Source of the DNA: Lachnospiraceae bacterium | GTDB taxonomy: Bacteria; Bacillota; Clostridia; Lachnospirales; Lachnospiraceae | Direction of reading: 5' to 3' | NCBI GenBank assembly: GCA_900759225.1 | Contig: CAAEUM010000222.1 | Span: 1 to 8,921, forward strand | Length of the DNA: 8,921 nt | Translations under genes and position numbers: made by a program | In this document: one piece after another, positions 6,525 to 8,921 of the stretch | How the letters are laid out: the number at the start of each line of letters is the position of its first letter | Numbering within the stretch: the stretch's first letter is position 1 | The notes under the pieces: generated by a model | Seen by the model: the letters and a program-made list of their open reading frames with translations, nothing else | The model's database searches: none | What the model was told of the DNA's origin: nothing

Positions 6525-7982
6525 ATGATTCGTCAGGCTGGCTCCGGCCGTACAGGAACTGTATGGCTTGCAGTCCATGAGGGGCTGGAAGAGTACCGGG
6601 CAATTAAATGTATTTCCAAACAGCATACAGACTACAACGCCTTTCGCAGGGAAGCACTGATTCTGAAAGAATTACACCATCCCGGTATACCCGTAGTATA
6701 TGACCTTGAAGAGGATGAAGATTATTTTTATCTGATTGAAGAATATCTTGATGGTCATTCTTTATATGCCCTGATTACCGAGCAGGGTCCATTTCAGGAA
6801 ACAGACGTTATTCGTTACGGCATTCAAATCTGCTCTCTTGTACACTTCATGCATTCCGCATATAAGCAACCCATATTACATCTAGATTTGCAGCCAAATA
6901 ACCTGATTATCTGCAGCGGCACTGTACGGCTGATCGATTTTGACCATGCAGCAGACAGCCAGCAGGCCAATAACAGTCTTCAGCGTTACGGCACCCGCGG
7001 ATGCGCCGCACCGGAACAGTATACCTCTGACCAGGTCTTAGACCAACGGACTGATATCTACGCCATTGGTGCAGTCCTCCGATTTATGGCGCAGGGAACC
7101 GCCAATGCCGATAAGCAAGGGGCTTTTCCCCTGTCAGAAAAGCTGGAGGCAATTATTGAAAAATGCATGGAAAAAAATCCTGAGGACCGTTTTCATTCTG
7201 CCCTGGAAACCGGGAATGCGCTGCGAAGGCTGCTGGGAAAATGGGCGCGAGATCAGGAAACACCAAATCCAATATCATCTCTTTCTGTGATTCTTACCGG
7301 AAACAGGCCCGGAGCCGGGACTACACATCTGGCCTTCGGTCTGTGCCGCTACCTGACATCACATGGGCATACTGTGCTTTATGAAGAGCACAATCCATCG
7401 GGAGCTCTGCGTACCCTTATGACAGCAAAAAAATTGTCTGCTGACGGCTACGGCATCTGTCGGTTTAAATCCTGTGCCCTGAAACCATGGTACGGCCCTG
7501 CTGCCTGCCTTCCACAGACAGAAGGCTTTGAAATTATTATCCAGGATTTCGGATGTCAGTGGGAGGATGCAGCACAAGAGCTCATGAAAGAACAGCGGGT
7601 TCATATTATGGCTGTATGTCAGAATCTTTGGGAAAACGGGCTTTTAGAACAGGCACTGGAAAAAACCGGAGCACTTCGAGGACCAGGAAGCCAAAAGACG
7701 GTCCTGGTTATGCGCTTCTTACAGCAGGAGCCTTTAAAAAAAGCTCTGCTTCCTGTTTTAAAACAGATTGAAGGCCGTTTTAAACACAATCTTCCCGTTT
7801 TTTGCCAGCCTGTCTATGAGAATCCATTTAAAGCCAACTGTAAAAGCACTTTGTTTTTTGAAGAATTATGGAAAACGGTATCAGAAACACAGGATACAGC
7901 CTGCGCAGGAAAAAAATTGCGAAAATCGTCAAGCCCCAAAGGCTTATGGGGATTGCAGGCGCAGGAAGAGGAACAGGGGTAA
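6525..7982 (+). CDS. Ser/Thr protein kinase with C-terminal MinD/CpaE-like domain
   Basis: This 485-residue protein (from the ATG) starts with a Hanks-type kinase domain. It shows glycine loop GSGRTGTV (6-13), ATP-anchoring Lys28 in YRAIK, helix-C Glu43, catalytic HLDLQPNN (119-126) with Asp121 and Asn126, LIDFDHA (136-142) in place of DFG, and AAPEQY (161-166). Lys of DLKP is Gln123, a variant I recall from Lachnospiraceae kinases. Residues about 250-450 form a second domain with TGNRPGAGTTHLA (258-270) and IIIQDFG (337-343), a MinD/CpaE-type fold whose Walker A lacks lysine. There is no transmembrane segment, so it is cytoplasmic. The first kinase strand (FGKYR) is encoded before the ATG, in frame back to a stop at 6477; AGGAGGG is at 6482-6488 and GAGG is 6 bases before an in-frame ATT at 6504, so the true start is probably upstream and non-ATG. 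The last 21 residues are out-of-frame reading of the next domain. Confidence 0.85.
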   Translation: MIRQAGSGRTGTVWLAVHEGLEEYRAIKCISKQHTDYNAFRREALILKELHHPGIPVVYDLEEDEDYFYLIEEYLDGHSLYALITEQGPFQETDVIRYGIQICSLVHFMHSAYKQPILHLDLQPNNLIICSGTVRLIDFDHAADSQQANNSLQRYGTRGCAAPEQYTSDQVLDQRTDIYAIGAVLRFMAQGTANADKQGAFPLSEKLEAIIEKCMEKNPEDRFHSALETGNALRRLLGKWARDQETPNPISSLSVILTGNRPGAGTTHLAFGLCRYLTSHGHTVLYEEHNPSGALRTLMTAKKLSADGYGICRFKSCALKPWYGPAACLPQTEGFEIIIQDFGCQWEDAAQELMKEQRVHIMAVCQNLWENGLLEQALEKTGALRGPGSQKTVLVMRFLQQEPLKKALLPVLKQIEGRFKHNLPVFCQPVYENPFKANCKSTLFFEELWKTVSETQDTACAGKKLRKSSSPKGLWGLQAQEEEQG

Positions 7983-8512
7983 CGCATTTTTGCATACTGA
8001 CTGCCAACTACCTCTCAAACTGCCTGCAGAGAAAGACAGCTCTGATACAGTGGAACGATCATGGTGCCTTTGAACAAGTGGGCCGCATCCTGGCACGGAC
8101 AGATCCTAACTCCCTGCACCCTTTTTCTGAAGCCTTTCAGCTGATGGAAACAGATTATTTTACCCGGGGAGATGCCCAGGTGCTGGCTCGATGCATTGAT
8201 CGTTCCTATGACGACATCATTATCGATTTCGGGGAACTCCGAAAAGAAATACACGCAGAATGGCTGCGCTGCAGCACAAAATGTGTTGTTGCCTCCCTGA
8301 ACGACTGGAAACTGGAAGCATTCCTGGAATTTTTGTCAGGTGAGGAGAAACTGAGCGATGGGTGGATTTACGCGGCCGCATTTGGCAGCCGCCGGACACA
8401 GCATGACATTGAACGCCAGTTCCATATCAGCCTTTCAAGAATTCCCTTTTCAGAAGATGCTTTTTCCATCGATCGGAATATGATGTCATGGTTTAAAGAG
8501 ATTTTAAAATAA
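7868..8512 (+). CDS. MinD/CpaE-like P-loop protein lacking the Walker A lysine, overlapping the kinase gene
   Basis: Up to 214 residues. GAGRGTGVTHF (31-41) aligns with the P-loop region of the second domain of the upstream kinase, and YDDIIIDFG (114-122) with its Walker B-like strand. The C-termini also correspond (SMMSWFKEILK-like end versus LFFEELWK), so the two are paralogous domains in tandem. The fold is that of MinD/CpaE/TadZ-type proteins, which position or assemble machinery at the membrane; with no P-loop lysine, ATP hydrolysis is doubtful. The frame is -1 relative to the kinase. The ATG at 7868 has only a weak GAAG upstream; the ATG at 7946 has AAAGG 4 bases upstream but would cut into the first strand. 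Neither start is convincing, which favours translational coupling or a frameshift fusion with the kinase. Confidence 0.7.
   Translation: MENGIRNTGYSLRRKKIAKIVKPQRLMGIAGAGRGTGVTHFCILTANYLSNCLQRKTALIQWNDHGAFEQVGRILARTDPNSLHPFSEAFQLMETDYFTRGDAQVLARCIDRSYDDIIIDFGELRKEIHAEWLRCSTKCVVASLNDWKLEAFLEFLSGEEKLSDGWIYAAAFGSRRTQHDIERQFHISLSRIPFSEDAFSIDRNMMSWFKEILK
7910..7945 (+). promoter_or_regulatory. Candidate -1 ribosomal frameshift site
   Basis: Seven A residues (7910-7916) form the heptamer A AAA AAA, in phase with kinase codons GGA AAA AAA TTG. A -1 slip leads straight into ATT GCG AAA of the second P-loop frame. A small hairpin, AAGCC (7931-7935) with GGCTT (7941-7945), follows 14 bases later, farther than the usual 5-9. 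AGGA at 7891-7894 is a weak internal ribosome binding site-like element. A sequencing or real one-base deletion in the A run is the main alternative. Confidence 0.45.
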
Positions 8513-8603
8513 TAAGGCAGCTCCCAGAAGGCATTCTTAATATGTCACAAGCCTCCTTTTTCATAAGGACAATCCTTCTGCGGGGAAGCCTGGGGGGAAC
8601 ACT

Positions 8604-8888
8604 ATGAAACATACAAACGAAGCCTGGAATCGTAAACGCCATCAACGGGTTTACCTGGACGGTTTGAAACGCTATAAAAACAGGGGGGTGCATATCCTGG
8701 TAGATGGGGTCGAATGCCCTGAAACCGAATGGGAACGTATATTTGAGATCAGTGAAGACGGCGGCTTCTATATGGGAGACTATGTAGGTGCAGATCAGGG
8801 ATGCCTCAGCGAGATACGCTTTGACAAGGTATATCTCTGCGAAACTCCGCATCCACAGCCTAAACCCACTTTAGAAGAACAACGTTAA
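8604..8888 (+). CDS. Small acidic protein of unknown function
   Basis: This 94-residue protein starts at the ATG at 8604 with GGGGGG 6 bases upstream, and ends in TAA at 8886-8888. I do not recognise a named family. It begins with a basic stretch (NRKRHQR, 9-15), then a compact, likely beta-rich core with GVHILVDG (28-35), EWERIFEIS (42-50), GGFYMGDYVGAD (53-64) and EIRFDKVY (70-77), and ends in a Pro-rich charged tail. There is no signal peptide or membrane segment. The dense conserved-looking core and good ribosome binding site make it a real gene. It lies 91 bases after the P-loop gene on the same strand, so cotranscription with the kinase module is plausible; no clear terminator or promoter separates them. 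Confidence 0.7.
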   Translation: MKHTNEAWNRKRHQRVYLDGLKRYKNRGVHILVDGVECPETEWERIFEISEDGGFYMGDYVGADQGCLSEIRFDKVYLCETPHPQPKPTLEEQR

Positions 8889-8921
8889 CGGCACCTTATT
8901 TACCATAAAAGACATCATCCA

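Noticed and set aside
8529..8560. Possible terminator after the second P-loop gene (AGGC with GCCT, then CTCCTTTTT)
   Set aside because: Only 4 pairs with an 18-base loop; too weak to call. A CAGAAGG/CCTTCTG pair (8525-8531 and 8574-8580) has a 42-base loop and no T-run.
8493..8852. 119-codon minus-strand open frame
   Set aside because: It overlaps the small plus-strand gene, which has a good ribosome binding site; this frame has none and looks like a shadow.

Overview
The window looks like chromosome from a gut-type Clostridia, most likely a Lachnospiraceae relative. I infer this from the moderate GC content, strong AGGAGG-type ribosome binding sites, sigma-A promoters close to consensus, and the protein types present: an old-yellow-enzyme/FadH-like iron-sulfur flavoprotein and a bacterial Ser/Thr kinase of the 'DLQPxN / DFD' type. 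No tRNA, rRNA, insertion sequence, CRISPR array or phage gene was seen.

Layout. (a) 1-243, minus strand: N-terminal part of a membrane-anchored extracytoplasmic protein that runs off the left edge, with a near-perfect promoter at 324-353. (b) 437-1096, minus: a ribulose-phosphate 3-epimerase family protein with its own probable promoter; a strong stem-loop lies beyond its stop. (c) 1193-1792, minus: a TetR/AcrR regulator with a consensus promoter set directly against the terminator of the preceding operon. (d) 1920-6249, minus: a two-gene operon transcribed from a TTGACA-17-TATTAT promoter at 6308-6336. It encodes a cytoplasmic FMN/FAD/4Fe-4S ene-reductase type enzyme, then, after 19 bases, a large lipoprotein that fuses a degenerate M28-peptidase-like domain to a GH43-like five-bladed beta-propeller. 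An intrinsic terminator closes the operon at 1877-1909. (e) 6250-6503: divergent intergenic region with inverted repeats. (f) 6504/6525-8512, plus: a Ser/Thr kinase whose C-terminal half is a MinD/CpaE-like domain without the Walker A lysine, overlapping in the -1 frame with a second domain of the same kind. (g) 8604-8888, plus: a small acidic protein of unknown function.

How the genes may work together. The minus-strand operon plus the TetR gene looks like a regulated module in which an exported lipoprotein binds or processes an outside compound and a cytoplasmic flavoenzyme reduces it; the substrate is not visible from sequence. The plus-strand genes look like a signalling module. The most striking point there is an in-phase A AAA AAA heptamer in the overlap. 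A -1 shift at this site would produce one kinase-ATPase-ATPase polypeptide, so this is a programmed frameshift, a split gene, or a homopolymer error.
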